From positions 868,001-932,000 of the forward strand of contig CAVPVB010000024.1 of NCBI GenBank assembly GCA_963709085.1: a DNA stretch of 64,000 bases. Direction: 5' to 3'. A program made the translations under genes and the position numbers. This DNA comes from Rhodovastum sp963709085. GTDB taxonomy: Bacteria > Pseudomonadota > Alphaproteobacteria > Acetobacterales > Acetobacteraceae. Positions 9,684-18,069 of this stretch are shown in pieces; position 1 is the first letter of the stretch, and every line of letters begins with the position of its first letter. The notes beneath the pieces were generated by a model. It saw only the letters and a program-made list of their open reading frames with translations, searched no databases and was not told where the DNA came from.

Positions 9684-10214
9684 ATGGCCAACGACAACAT
9701 CAATTCATTCCGCACGGCAACCATTGCCGTGCTGGTGGACAACGAGCCCGGCATCCTCGCCCGGGTGGTCGGCCTGTTTTCCGGCCGCGGCTACAACATC
9801 GACAGCCTGACCGTCGCCGCGGTCGACGATGGCGGCCAGCGCAGCCGCATCAACATCGTCACCTCCGGCACCGAAATGGTGATCGAGCAGATCAAGGCCC
9901 AGCTCGACCGTCTGGTGCCGGTGCACCGCGTGTCCGACCTCAGCAAGGACGGGCCGCATCTGGCGCGTGAGATGATGATGATCAAGGTGATCTGCCCGCA
10001 CCGCGAAGGCGGCCAGAACCGCGCCGAGGCGCTGCGCCTGGCGGACGCCTTCCGCGCCCGCGTGGTGGACGCCTCCACCGAGAGCTTTGTTTTCGAAATG
10101 ACCGGCGACACCGCGAAGCTGGATGCCTTCGTGGAACTGATGCGCCCGCTGGGGCTGGCCGAGATCTCCCGCACCGGTGTCGCCGCCATCGCGCGCGGCA
10201 CCAGGGTCATCTAA
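9684..10214 (+). CDS. ilvN: Acetolactate synthase small (regulatory) subunit
   Basis: A 176-residue regulatory partner of IlvB (often named ilvH in this lineage) that confers valine feedback control. The N-terminal ACT domain starts at IAVLVDNEPGILARVVGLF with the family's RGYNIDSLTV segment; the C-terminal small-subunit domain covers roughly residues 85-170. It lies between ilvB and ilvC as in most alphaproteobacteria. Its stop is followed at once by a very long inverted repeat. Confidence 0.96.
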   Translation: MANDNINSFRTATIAVLVDNEPGILARVVGLFSGRGYNIDSLTVAAVDDGGQRSRINIVTSGTEMVIEQIKAQLDRLVPVHRVSDLSKDGPHLAREMMMIKVICPHREGGQNRAEALRLADAFRARVVDASTESFVFEMTGDTAKLDAFVELMRPLGLAEISRTGVAAIARGTRVI

Positions 10215-10217
10215 TGA

Positions 10218-10368
10218 CTTCTCCCCCTCCCCTTGAGGGCTTGGGCCGCGAAGCGGACCAAGGCCGGGGGAAGGGGCCGGGCCGGCGCGAAAGCCCCGTG
10301 CGAACCGTACCCCTCCCCCCGGCCTTGGTCCGCTTCGCGGCCCAAGCCCTCAAGGGGAGGGGGAGAAG
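10218..10368. repeat. 53-bp perfect inverted repeat between ilvN and ilvC
   Basis: The left arm (10218-10270, starting CTTCTCCCCCTCCCCTTGAG) is the exact reverse complement of the right arm (10316-10368), with a 45-bp loop. The transcript could form a hairpin of at least 53 bp between two genes of one pathway. No U-tract follows it, so it is not a canonical intrinsic terminator. It could stabilise the upstream mRNA, limit read-through into ilvC, or be a mobile palindromic element. Confidence 0.9.
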
Positions 10369-10416
10369 AACCGAAAACGCACCAGCACACGACACAGACC
10401 GAAAAGGACCAACCCG

Positions 10417-11436
10417 ATGCGCGTTTACTACGACCGCGACGCCGATGTGAATCTGATCAAAGGCAAGAAAGTCGCGATCATCGGCTATGGCAGCCAGGGC
10501 CATGCCCACGCCCAGAATCTCAAGGACAGCGGCGCCCCCGACCTGGTCGTTGGCCTGCGCCCGGACTCGAGCGGCGTGGCCAAGGCCCAGAGCGCCGGCC
10601 TGCGCGTGCAGGACCCGGCCGACGCGGCCAAATGGGCCGACGTGGTGATGGTGCTGACCCCCGATGAAGGCCAGGGCGACCTGTACCGCGAAAAGCTGGC
10701 GCCGAACCTGCGCCCCGGCACGGCCCTCGCCTTCGGGCACGGGCTGAACATCCATTTCAATCTGATCGAGCCGCGCCCCGATCTCGACGTGTTCATGATC
10801 GCCCCGAAAGGCCCCGGCCACACGGTGCGCAGCGAATATTTGCGCGGCGCCGGCGTGCCCGTGCTGCTGGCCGTGCACCAGGACGCCTCCGGCAACACCA
10901 CCGAAATCGCCAAATCCTACGCCTCGGCCATCGGCGGCGGCCGCGCCGGCATCATCGAAACCACGTTCAAGGAAGAATGCGAAACCGACCTGTTCGGCGA
11001 GCAGGTGGTGCTGTGCGGCGGCCTCGTTGAACTGATCCGCGCCGGCTACGAAACGCTGGTGGAAGCCGGCTACGCCCCGGAAATGGCGTATTTCGAGTGC
11101 TGCCACGAAGTGAAGCTGATCGTGGACCTGATCTACGAAGGCGGCATCGCCAACATGAACTACTCGGTGAGCAACACCGCCGAATACGGCGAATACGTCT
11201 CCGGCCCCCGCATCATCACCGCCGAGACCAAGGCCGAAATGAAGCGCGTGCTGGACGACATCCAGAGCGGCAAGTTCGTGCGCGAATGGATGCTGGAAAA
11301 CAAGGTGAACCAGCCGAACTTCAAAGCCATGCGCCGCCGGCTTGGCGAGCAGCCGATCGAACAGATCGGTGCGAAGCTGCGGGCGATGATGCCGTGGATT
11401 GGCAAGAACGCACTGGTGGATAAGACGAAGAACTGA
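10417..11436 (+). CDS. ilvC: Ketol-acid reductoisomerase
   Basis: A 339-residue class I enzyme that converts acetolactate or acetohydroxybutyrate to the dihydroxy acids using NADPH. The Rossmann motif GYGSQGHAHAQNL, the GPGHTVRSEY segment, and the metal/substrate residues in ETTFKEECETDLFGEQ and FECCHEVKLIVDL are all present. The start follows an AAAAGGA site. It completes the ilvBNC cluster. The product ends in the usual NALVDKTKN tail. Confidence 0.97.
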   Translation: MRVYYDRDADVNLIKGKKVAIIGYGSQGHAHAQNLKDSGAPDLVVGLRPDSSGVAKAQSAGLRVQDPADAAKWADVVMVLTPDEGQGDLYREKLAPNLRPGTALAFGHGLNIHFNLIEPRPDLDVFMIAPKGPGHTVRSEYLRGAGVPVLLAVHQDASGNTTEIAKSYASAIGGGRAGIIETTFKEECETDLFGEQVVLCGGLVELIRAGYETLVEAGYAPEMAYFECCHEVKLIVDLIYEGGIANMNYSVSNTAEYGEYVSGPRIITAETKAEMKRVLDDIQSGKFVREWMLENKVNQPNFKAMRRRLGEQPIEQIGAKLRAMMPWIGKNALVDKTKN

Positions 11437-11454
11437 GGGTTTTTGGGGGGGTTA

Positions 11455-11519
11455 GGCAAGGAAGGCCAGGGCTCTGCCCTGGACCCGCCAGGGGCCGAGA
11501 GGCCCCTGGACCCCGTTCT
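11455..11519. repeat. Dispersed GC-rich palindromic repeat, copy downstream of ilvC
   Basis: Contains GGAAGGCCAGGGCTCTGCCC followed by a second small hairpin, AGGGGCCGAGAGGCCCCT, then a T-rich stretch (gttctttttatt). Stem-loop plus T-run directly after ilvC makes it a plausible terminator for the ilv genes as well as a repeat-family member. Confidence 0.75.
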
Positions 11520-11895
11520 TTTTATTATTCGCACGCACGGAGCATCGAGACCCACACCGGTGATTGGGTTGAATCAGCCGGATAGCAAGCCATCCTCCTG
11601 GGGCCGTTGCTTCGTTCTCCGGAAGCACAAACGAGAGCCAACCAAATCCAGGGTGTCGAAGACATGGTAGCGAACCCGGAACGGAAGGATGTGGGCGACC
11701 GGGCATGCACCAAGCAGGATCAACCACCGCACCTAATTCGGCACGCGGAAGAATTTCAGACGGTATGGCATCTTGCATTCGAGCCAGAAGATCAGCAAGA
11801 AAATAAATAGGGTAATCTACCTTCCTGTGATCTGGTAATATGTTTGAAGTGGACTCGTTATTGTGAAAATATTCAAATAAATGTGCGAGTTATCT
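11520..11895. other. Intergenic stretch, no recognisable gene
   Basis: Base composition drops towards AT from about 11770. Short open frames on both strands show no family features. I see no gene, RNA or repeat here. Confidence 0.5.
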
Positions 11896-12171
11896 TCACC
11901 GAGGCCAGCTCATATTGGTGTATGAAATTCCCGTTTCGTCGGCTCCTGTAGATACCGTACCGTTCATGCCGCGCAACAGGAACGGGAGCATTGTCGTCTT
12001 CATCTCAATGCCGCCGGCGTTGCCGACAGCCGTGACCGATGCGCGGGAGCGCAACCGCTTGCAGCGTCGCCAGCGTCGTTCCGCCCATTGCGTCGATTAC
12101 GCCAGCCGAGCGTTTTCTGTTGAGCAGCTTTGCCGTCGGCGGGGCAATGGGGCAATTCTGGACGGTTTTGC
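11896..12171 (-). pseudogene. Fragment of a YhdH/AcuI-type oxidoreductase, C-terminal part
   Basis: On the minus strand, AGVIDAMGGTTLATLQA is followed, after a frame change near 12040, by SVTAVGNAGGIEMKTTMLPF and LLRGMN, which match the GVIDxxGG and VGNAGGxE...LPFxLRGxN segments of acrylyl-CoA reductase/quinone oxidoreductase proteins. The N-terminal half is absent: the fragment abuts the end of the binding-protein gene at 12175. The tail after LLRGMN is also unlike the family. It is a broken relic with no likely activity. Confidence 0.6.
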
Positions 12172-12174
12172 TAC

Positions 12175-12939
12175 CTACCGGCCCGGTGCGATCCAGCCCC
12201 ATTTTGCGAAGATGCGCGCGCCGTCAGGAGAAACCAGGAAAGCCCTGAATTCCGCCGCCTCGGGTCGCGCCTTCCCGCGCTCGGTCAGGGCCACGTCGGC
12301 GTCACGATAGATCCGGTACCGCGGCTCGATCGCGACCAACCCGGCGATGTCCGGATTGGCGACCTGCCAGATGTTCCAGATCAACCACGCATCATAGGTG
12401 GGATCGCTCGTCCAGGTCTGCTTCGCGTCGGCGCTCGTCGCTGCGAACTGGCCAATGTTGGCGCGCAGAAGCTGCACCGTGCGAATGTCGCCGAGGCGGC
12501 CTGCGATGTCCTCCCACAGCCCGCCCTGACCTGAACCGTTGACAACGAGCACCTTGTGGCCAGGCCTGAGCAGGTCGGCCAGGCCCGTGATGTGCTTCGG
12601 ATTGCCAGGCCGCACCAGGATCGCCGAAGGCCGCAGGTAGAGCGGCAGCACGCTCGTCGGATCGATCTGGCCGCCGAACGCGACGATGAAGTCCGCCATC
12701 ATGCTCTCCGAGCCGCTGAACACCATTTCGGCATCCTGCCTGGCCTGCGCCAGCCATTTTCCGGTCGGGCCGGCGGTCACCTGCACGTCGATGTTATGAG
12801 CCTTGCCGAACGCCGCGGCGGCTTCCCGCATCGCCGGCAGCGGGCCGCCGGGACCGTAGACGTGCAGCGGTTCGGTGGCGCGCGCCGTGGCCATGCCGGT
12901 GAACAGCAAAGCGATGGCAAGCGCGGAACGTGCGAGCAT
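12175..12939 (-). CDS. Periplasmic ModA-like solute-binding protein (last gene of the redox operon)
   Basis: A 254-residue type II periplasmic binding protein. The signal peptide (about residues 1-21, ending TARA) is followed by LHVYGPGGPLPAMREAAAAF and, later, FSGSESMMADF and VRPGNPKHITGLADLL, segments in the positions expected for ModA/SfuA-like oxyanion or metal binders. No permease or ATPase gene is nearby, so it is not an ordinary importer component. It closes a five-gene minus-strand set with two cytochromes c, another binding protein and a DsrE-like protein. It may present a ligand to the cytochromes or act as a sensor subunit; the ligand is unknown. Confidence 0.8.
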   Translation of the reverse strand: MLARSALAIALLFTGMATARATEPLHVYGPGGPLPAMREAAAAFGKAHNIDVQVTAGPTGKWLAQARQDAEMVFSGSESMMADFIVAFGGQIDPTSVLPLYLRPSAILVRPGNPKHITGLADLLRPGHKVLVVNGSGQGGLWEDIAGRLGDIRTVQLLRANIGQFAATSADAKQTWTSDPTYDAWLIWNIWQVANPDIAGLVAIEPRYRIYRDADVALTERGKARPEAAEFRAFLVSPDGARIFAKWGWIAPGR

Positions 12940-13000
12940 GCGGTGAACTCCTCGGTCTGCCGCGGCAGGATACGGCGTCGTGTCGGCAACGCGGAATCAT

Positions 13001-13038
13001 GCGTTCAGGAGCGGGGCGTTCAGGAGCGGGGCGTTCAG
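13001..13038. repeat. Tandem 15-bp repeat
   Basis: Two and a half copies of GCGTTCAGGAGCGGG run across the end of the diheme cytochrome gene; the first copy in gene direction includes the stop codon. It may be a slippage product. Confidence 0.7.
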
Positions 13039-13898
13039 TACCGCGCGTCCTTCGGCTTGCCGCCCTTCGGCCAGTCGTTCACTTTCGGCGGGAAGTCCGG
13101 CCGGGGCTGATGGGTGAAATACTCGGCCACGTCGACCGCGTCCTGGTCCGACAGCGCGCCGCCCTGACCGAGGGGTGGATTCAGCCCGTAGCCGATCGGC
13201 ATGTTCTGCTTGATGAACGCCGCCGCCGTGTAGGTCCTGGCCATGCCGGCGCCGATATTGAACGAGTGTTCGCCCCAGAGCGGCGGAAAGACGACATTGC
13301 TGTCGGCATCTTTGGACCCTTCGCCGTTCTCGCCATGGCATTCGGCGCATGCCGATGCATAGATCCGCTTGCCGTGGTCCGGGTCCGGAACCAGGCTCGT
13401 GTCGACCCGTCCGATCCCCTTCCCCTGGACATTGGCGTTGCGTTCGAGGCCGGTGGAAAGCCAGTTGAAATAGGCTACCAGGGCCTTCATCTGGGACGAG
13501 TCGGTGGCCAGGGGCTTGCCGTTCATCGAACGCAGGAAGCATCCGTTGATGCGCTCCTCCAGCGTCACCACCCGTCCCGCGCGCGGATTGCTGCGCGGAT
13601 AATTCACGGCGACCCCGACGAAGGGCGCGGCAAGCGGCACCTTGCCCGCGCCCAGATGGCAATTCGTGCAGTTCAGGACGTCGCCGACATTATCGGGCAG
13701 CAGCCGTTTGGTATCGGCCACCAGCTGCCGGCCCAGCAAGATCTGCCGCCCCGCCTCGTCATCGGGGATGCTCGCGTCGCGCGGTGGCGCGAACCTGGCG
13801 GGTTGCGGCGGCGTCTCGGCCAGCGCTGCCGGCAGCAGCAACCCGGCCAACAAGACGGCGTGCGCGGCGAGGCGCTGATGTTGATGTGCGGGCATCAC
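13035..13898 (-). CDS. Diheme cytochrome c, thiosulfate dehydrogenase (TsdA)-like
   Basis: A 287-residue exported cytochrome with a signal peptide (to about residue 27) and two heme sites, CTNCH (77-81) and CAECH (184-188). The NCTNCHLGAGK context and the ERINGCFLRSMNGKPL segment are typical of the TsdA/SoxA-like group; Cys120 in that segment is a candidate axial Cys ligand of heme 1 (inference). TsdA enzymes interconvert thiosulfate and tetrathionate. The start overlaps the end of the triheme cytochrome gene by 4 bp, implying coupled translation. An electron-transfer partner role is equally possible. Confidence 0.82.
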   Translation of the reverse strand: MMPAHQHQRLAAHAVLLAGLLLPAALAETPPQPARFAPPRDASIPDDEAGRQILLGRQLVADTKRLLPDNVGDVLNCTNCHLGAGKVPLAAPFVGVAVNYPRSNPRAGRVVTLEERINGCFLRSMNGKPLATDSSQMKALVAYFNWLSTGLERNANVQGKGIGRVDTSLVPDPDHGKRIYASACAECHGENGEGSKDADSNVVFPPLWGEHSFNIGAGMARTYTAAAFIKQNMPIGYGLNPPLGQGGALSDQDAVDVAEYFTHQPRPDFPPKVNDWPKGGKPKDARY

Positions 13899-15160
13899 GG
13901 GTTTGCTGCTGCCTCCTGAAGGGCGGCCCGGACCCGGGCCACCTGCCCAGGGGTGACCGGGCTGGCACTGTTGCCCCAGGCGGAGCGGATGAAGCTGACG
14001 ACCTGCGCGACCTCACCGTCGTCCAGCATGTCGAAGTGCGGCATGGCGAACGCCGCGCGCCGGGGCTCGGTATGCGGCATCCGGCCGCCGGACAGGACGA
14101 TGCGGATAAGCGATGTGGCGTCGGCCGTTGCCACGACGCTGTTGCCCGCGAGGGCGGGAAAGATCCGCTTCACGCCGGCCCCGTCGCCGCGATGGCAGGT
14201 AACGCAGAACTCGCCATAGGTGGCGCCGCCCGCGCCCGGGTGCTCGCCGGATGGTGGGACCGTCGCATGGTCGGCGGAAGCCGCCTCGATGCCGCGTGTG
14301 GCCGGCAGCGACTTCAGGTACCGCGCGACGGCGGTGAGGTCGTCGTCGGTCAGGAACTGCGTGCTGTGCTGGACCACTTCGGCCATATCGGCGAAGGCGG
14401 CCGTGCGGTCAGTGCGGCCGGTCCTGAGGAAGGTGACGAGTTCGGTTTCGCTCCACCGGCCGAGTCCGTCCGGATCGCCGCGCAGGCTCTTGGCGTACCA
14501 GCCGTTGATATCGGCGCCCGCCAGGAATTCGGTGCCGTCTTTTTCGCTTGCCGCCTTTTCCTGGAAGGCCAGACCGCGCGGCGAATGGCAGGTGCCGCAA
14601 TGGCCCAGCCCCTGCACAAGATACGCCCCGCGGTTCCACACCGCGTCGTGCGCCGGATCGGCAACGAAGGCGGACTGCCGGACGAACACGGCGTTCCACA
14701 GCGCCAGCGGCCAGCGGAAGCTGAGCAGGGCGGGGATGGCGCTGGGCTGGTTGGCCTGCCGGACCGGAGCGACGCCGCTGCGGAAATAGGCGTACAGCGC
14801 GCCGATGTCGGCATCGGTGATCCGGGCGAAGGATGGGTACGGCATGGCCGGATACAGATGCCGCCCGTCCCTGGCGATGCCTTTGCGGACCGCGCGGGCG
14901 AAGTCGCCTTCCGTATAGGCGCCGATGCCGGTCTGCGGGTCGGGCGTGATGTTGGTCGAATAGATCCGCCCGATCGGCGTCTCCATCGCCAACCCGCCGG
15001 TGAACGCGGCGCCGCCAGTGGCAGTATGGCAGGCGACGCAGTCGCCGGCCAATGCCAGATACCGCCCCCGTTCCACCTGCTCCGGAGCAGCGGCCCCGTC
15101 CGCCCGCGCCGCCGTCGCGATGAGCAGGAAGCCGAGGCAGAGCCAGCGCGATTTCATCAT
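13895..15160 (-). CDS. Triheme cytochrome c, AdhB/dehydrogenase-subunit type
   Basis: A 421-residue exported protein starting at MMKSRWLCLGFLL (ATG at 15160); an earlier in-frame start would only add a non-signal stretch. Three c-type heme sites are visible: GDCVACH, GHCGTCH and EFCVTCH. Between hemes 1 and 2 are STNITPDPQTGIGAYTEGDF and LYPAMPYPSFARITDADI, the signature of AdhB, gluconate- and fructose-dehydrogenase cytochrome subunits, which pass electrons to ubiquinone or the oxidase. No dehydrogenase gene is adjacent. Here it is coupled to a TsdA-like cytochrome, so it probably accepts electrons from that protein. Confidence 0.88.
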   Translation of the reverse strand: MMKSRWLCLGFLLIATAARADGAAAPEQVERGRYLALAGDCVACHTATGGAAFTGGLAMETPIGRIYSTNITPDPQTGIGAYTEGDFARAVRKGIARDGRHLYPAMPYPSFARITDADIGALYAYFRSGVAPVRQANQPSAIPALLSFRWPLALWNAVFVRQSAFVADPAHDAVWNRGAYLVQGLGHCGTCHSPRGLAFQEKAASEKDGTEFLAGADINGWYAKSLRGDPDGLGRWSETELVTFLRTGRTDRTAAFADMAEVVQHSTQFLTDDDLTAVARYLKSLPATRGIEAASADHATVPPSGEHPGAGGATYGEFCVTCHRGDGAGVKRIFPALAGNSVVATADATSLIRIVLSGGRMPHTEPRRAAFAMPHFDMLDDGEVAQVVSFIRSAWGNSASPVTPGQVARVRAALQEAAANP

Positions 15161-15192
15161 CGTCGATCTCTGTGCACAGGGCGGCGAGCCGG

Positions 15193-16218
15193 TCAGCCCG
15201 GCCCGCCTTCGTATCGCTTGAAGCCGTAGCGCGCGAAGATCCGCAGTGCCTCGGGCGAACGGATGAAGCCCAACCATGCCGCCGCGGCTTGCGGATGCGG
15301 CGCATCCTTCACCGCGGCGCCAGCGTAGACCGCCGTCGCGTTCTGCGCGTCGGGGATGGAGACGTGTTCGATCGGATGGCCCGCCTGTTCCTGGAAGATC
15401 GCCTCCGATTGCCAGGTTACGCCTGCGTCGGCGCAGCCCAGCATGATGGCGATCGGCGTTTCGCGGTGGTGGATATGGGTCAGGACGGCGGTGCCGTTCT
15501 TCACCTTGGTGTCGTAGACCATCACCGCGAGATCATCGCCGCCGGCCTTGGTCAGCGCCATCCCGATCTGCCGCGCGATCCCCTCGAAGGCCGGATTGGG
15601 CATGACCAGCCGGATATCGGGGCGGCCAAGATCGGCCAGGCCGGCGATGTGGGCGGGGTTTCCTTTCGGCACCATGATGGCAAGCGTGTTGGTCACATAC
15701 GGCACCGCGGGTTCATCGAGCACCCCTTTGGCGATGAGGTCGCGCACCGCCCGGAGGCCGCTGAAATAGGCGTCCGCTTTCGCCGTCCAGGTCATGTTGC
15801 CGACAGTGATGCGGCCGCCTTTCGCCATCTGCTCGCGCAGCAGGCCGGGCGGAATCGTCTCCCAGAAGATGCGGCCCTTGTATTGCGGCTGGGCGGTCTC
15901 GAACGCCTGCACCAGGGGCGCCATGGCGAAGAAGTAGTTGCCGCCGACATAAAGGACGAGCTTCGCGTCGATCGGATCGCCGTGGAAATCGGCGAGCACG
16001 TCCACCCCGGGGACGGTGAACTCCAGGCCCCGGTCGGTCGCATCGTTGTTGGCGCCCTGCTGCCAGGGCGGGTACACATCCTCCTCTGCAGCTGTGGGTC
16101 CTACGCAGCGGCCGTCGCAATGGCGGTCCTGGGCGAAGGCCGGTGCGACCATGATGGCGCACCACACCAAGCCGAACAGCGCGCGCCGCAGCATTGATCG
16201 ATATTGAAATGAGTCCAT
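15193..16218 (-). CDS. Periplasmic ModA-like solute-binding protein (second gene of the redox operon)
   Basis: A 341-residue type II binding protein. The ATG at 16218 sits 11 bp after the DsrE-like stop with a GAGG site; a further ATG at 16194 is possible. The signal peptide runs to AFAQD. LVLYVGGNYFFAMAPLVQAF and, later, MVPKGNPAHIAGLADL and MPNPAFEGIARQIG are in the places expected for ModA-like domains. A Cys-rich DRHCDGRCVG stretch follows the signal cleavage site and could bind metal or form a disulfide. It shares family features with the fifth gene but no transporter is linked. Confidence 0.8.
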   Translation of the reverse strand: MDSFQYRSMLRRALFGLVWCAIMVAPAFAQDRHCDGRCVGPTAAEEDVYPPWQQGANNDATDRGLEFTVPGVDVLADFHGDPIDAKLVLYVGGNYFFAMAPLVQAFETAQPQYKGRIFWETIPPGLLREQMAKGGRITVGNMTWTAKADAYFSGLRAVRDLIAKGVLDEPAVPYVTNTLAIMVPKGNPAHIAGLADLGRPDIRLVMPNPAFEGIARQIGMALTKAGGDDLAVMVYDTKVKNGTAVLTHIHHRETPIAIMLGCADAGVTWQSEAIFQEQAGHPIEHVSIPDAQNATAVYAGAAVKDAPHPQAAAAWLGFIRSPEALRIFARYGFKRYEGGPG

Positions 16219-16229
16219 CTGGGCCTCGG

Positions 16230-16979
16230 CTAGGCGATGTAACGGAAGCCGGCGTCCTGCAGTTCCGGCAACGTGCCGACCGCGCCCGGCGTCAGCACGA
16301 CGCCCGGGATCAAGTGATTGGTCAGTTCGGCCGTCAGAGCCTCGCGCGACAACCCGTCGGGGTTGGTGCCGGCGGCGATGAGCGCGCCGGCCCGCTCCCA
16401 CAGCGCGATGTGGCACGCCAGGAACACGGCGCCGCGGCGCATCAGGGAAGGGATGGTGATTTCCTCTGCCGCCGGCGCCACCGGCGAGCCCAGCGTGTTG
16501 GTCTTGAACTTGCCGTTGGTCGCCTTGGCGAACTGGTACTTCTCCCAGATATAGTCGTCATGCAATGCCAGTTGCGCCGTCGCATGCGTGGCCGAGACCG
16601 CAAGGAAATCGGCATGCCGGAACGACAGCACCTGCGCATCCATGGCGTTGGCCATGAGGTTGAGCCAGCGGCCCGCGATGTCGGTATTGTCCCAGACCTG
16701 CTTCGGTCCTGCCCCGTACGCCAGCAACTCCGACAACGCCTCGTCATCCCATTGCTCGGGACTGATCAGGATCCGCGGCACCGACTTGAAGTCCCGGCGC
16801 CGCGGCGCCTTGGCGAGCCGTTCCGTCAAAATGGCCAGGCTTGTCGCGCCGGACAGCGGCGGCACTGCGGAAGCACCTGTCTGGGCCATCGCGGTTTCGC
16901 TGGCCGCGAGTTCAAGCCCGGTCGTGGCGAGGGCAAGCCCGATCACCGGAAGCACGCTGCGCCGTCCAGTCGGAAGCAT
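16230..16979 (-). CDS. Tat-exported DsrE-like protein (first gene of the redox operon)
   Basis: A 249-residue protein started at the ATG at 16979 with a GGAAAG site. The N-terminus GRRSVLPVIGLALATTG is a twin-arginine signal, cleaved near AMAQ. The C-terminal half has FLACHIALWERAGALIAAG and ends GVVLTPGAVGTLPELQDAGF, the pattern of periplasmic DsrE-family proteins whose conserved Cys carries sulfur. The Cys in LACH is the candidate. It heads the operon with cytochromes and binding proteins, which supports a role in sulfur-compound handling. The exact reaction is not established. Confidence 0.7.
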   Translation of the reverse strand: MLPTGRRSVLPVIGLALATTGLELAASETAMAQTGASAVPPLSGATSLAILTERLAKAPRRRDFKSVPRILISPEQWDDEALSELLAYGAGPKQVWDNTDIAGRWLNLMANAMDAQVLSFRHADFLAVSATHATAQLALHDDYIWEKYQFAKATNGKFKTNTLGSPVAPAAEEITIPSLMRRGAVFLACHIALWERAGALIAAGTNPDGLSREALTAELTNHLIPGVVLTPGAVGTLPELQDAGFRYIA

Positions 16980-17523
16980 AATGGTGGTTCTTTCCTGTCG
17001 TTTGTCCTCGGTCCGCGAACCGACCGCGGTGCCGCCGGTTCGCCTGCTGAAGGCGGTCCCGTGGTCTTTTGCCGGCCTGCACGCCGGCACCGTTTTTTTG
17101 GCCTCCCTTGAACCTCAGCCGGCCTCTTGGGGCAGGCATTCTTACCCTCGAAACCAGAATATCATGCTTGCGACGATGAGCAACCAAACCGCGTGGACAA
17201 ACCTTCCGGGATCGGCCTCTCCCGGCGCAGCGAGATACGATTCCCGGCGGGTATCGGGATGGGGCGGCGGACGGTCGGGCCGGCGGTGTTGTTGACGGTC
17301 ATCATTGCCGGCTTATGGTTCTGGCCGTCCTCGTTTCGGCGACGTTCCGGGCTCGCGGTTGAGCGGAGCCGCCAATCGAAGGTGTGGCACAGTGAGAATC
17401 CGCTTTCCAACACATTCAATCGATGGAAATGATCAACCAAACTGATGAGTCGCGTGCACGGCCGGACGTGCATTCGGCGCCACTCCGTTACGGTTTCGCC
17501 AGGGATGATCTCCGGCTGTCCCG

Positions 17524-17617
17524 TTACGGAAAAGCGGAACCGCGCGCCATGCCGAGCTTGCGGAACAGCATAACGGCCGGGCAGAAGCCGGTGAAGGCAG
17601 CCCGCAGCATGTTACAG
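17524..17617 (-). pseudogene. C-terminal fragment of a DUF2892/YgaP-like membrane protein
   Basis: Minus strand reads NMLRAAFTGFCPAVMLFRKLGM then ARGSAFP and stop. The TGFCP...LRKLG pattern is the end of DUF2892 inner-membrane domains, often fused to rhodanese. The frame enters directly from the dispersed repeat at 17615, so the repeat probably interrupted or replaced the rest of the gene. Confidence 0.5.
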
Positions 17618-17735
17618 GGCAATCGGGTGAAGGAAGGCCAGGGGCTCTGCCCCTGGACCCCGCTAAGGGCGGAGCCCTCAGAACCCATTCGTTTTAAGGG
17701 TTTTGGGAAGAGGGGGGTGAGGAGGAGCCGCAGCA
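17615..17735. repeat. Dispersed GC-rich palindromic repeat, one-armed copy
   Basis: Begins CAGGGCAATCGGGTGAAGGA, continues with the CCAGGGGCTCTGCCCCTGG hairpin, AAGGGCGGAGCCCT, then GGGTTTTGGGAAGAGGGGGG. The opposite CAGGGCAATC arm is missing, unlike the copies at 35744 and 44262. Confidence 0.85.
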
Positions 17736-17740
17736 TCTCC

Positions 17741-17876
17741 GAGACCGTCCAGAACCTGGGGGGAGAACGAAGCCAGCACGCTGCCGTGACCCACAGTCAC
17801 CCGTGGTTCCCTTGGTCTTGCCTGCCCGGCTTGTCGGAATGATCGGGCAGGCCCCCCCCAGGTTCTGGACGGTCTC
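17741..17876. repeat. About 135-bp inverted-repeat element
   Basis: The left arm GAGACCGTCCAGAACCTGGG (17741 onward, then more G) is matched by its reverse complement ending GGTTCTGGACGGTCTC near 17876. The arms are about 23 bp and the interior is about 90 bp with no reading frame. It is separate from the GGAAGGCCAGGG family. Confidence 0.85.
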
Positions 17877-18069
17877 GTTCGATCCGAATCGTGCATATCT
17901 CATTGAAGCGGTCGAACGCCAACGCGGCGCTGCCCCGAGCCTTCGTATTCCGGGTTTTGGCGGCCTGGCCCATGTGGCTATCTCTCCTGGCCTGGATGCA
18001 ACCGCGTCACCGACCACGGCGGCATCGGCCGCGGCGTCCTGCCTTTGCAAATATCAGCATGCCCCACCA

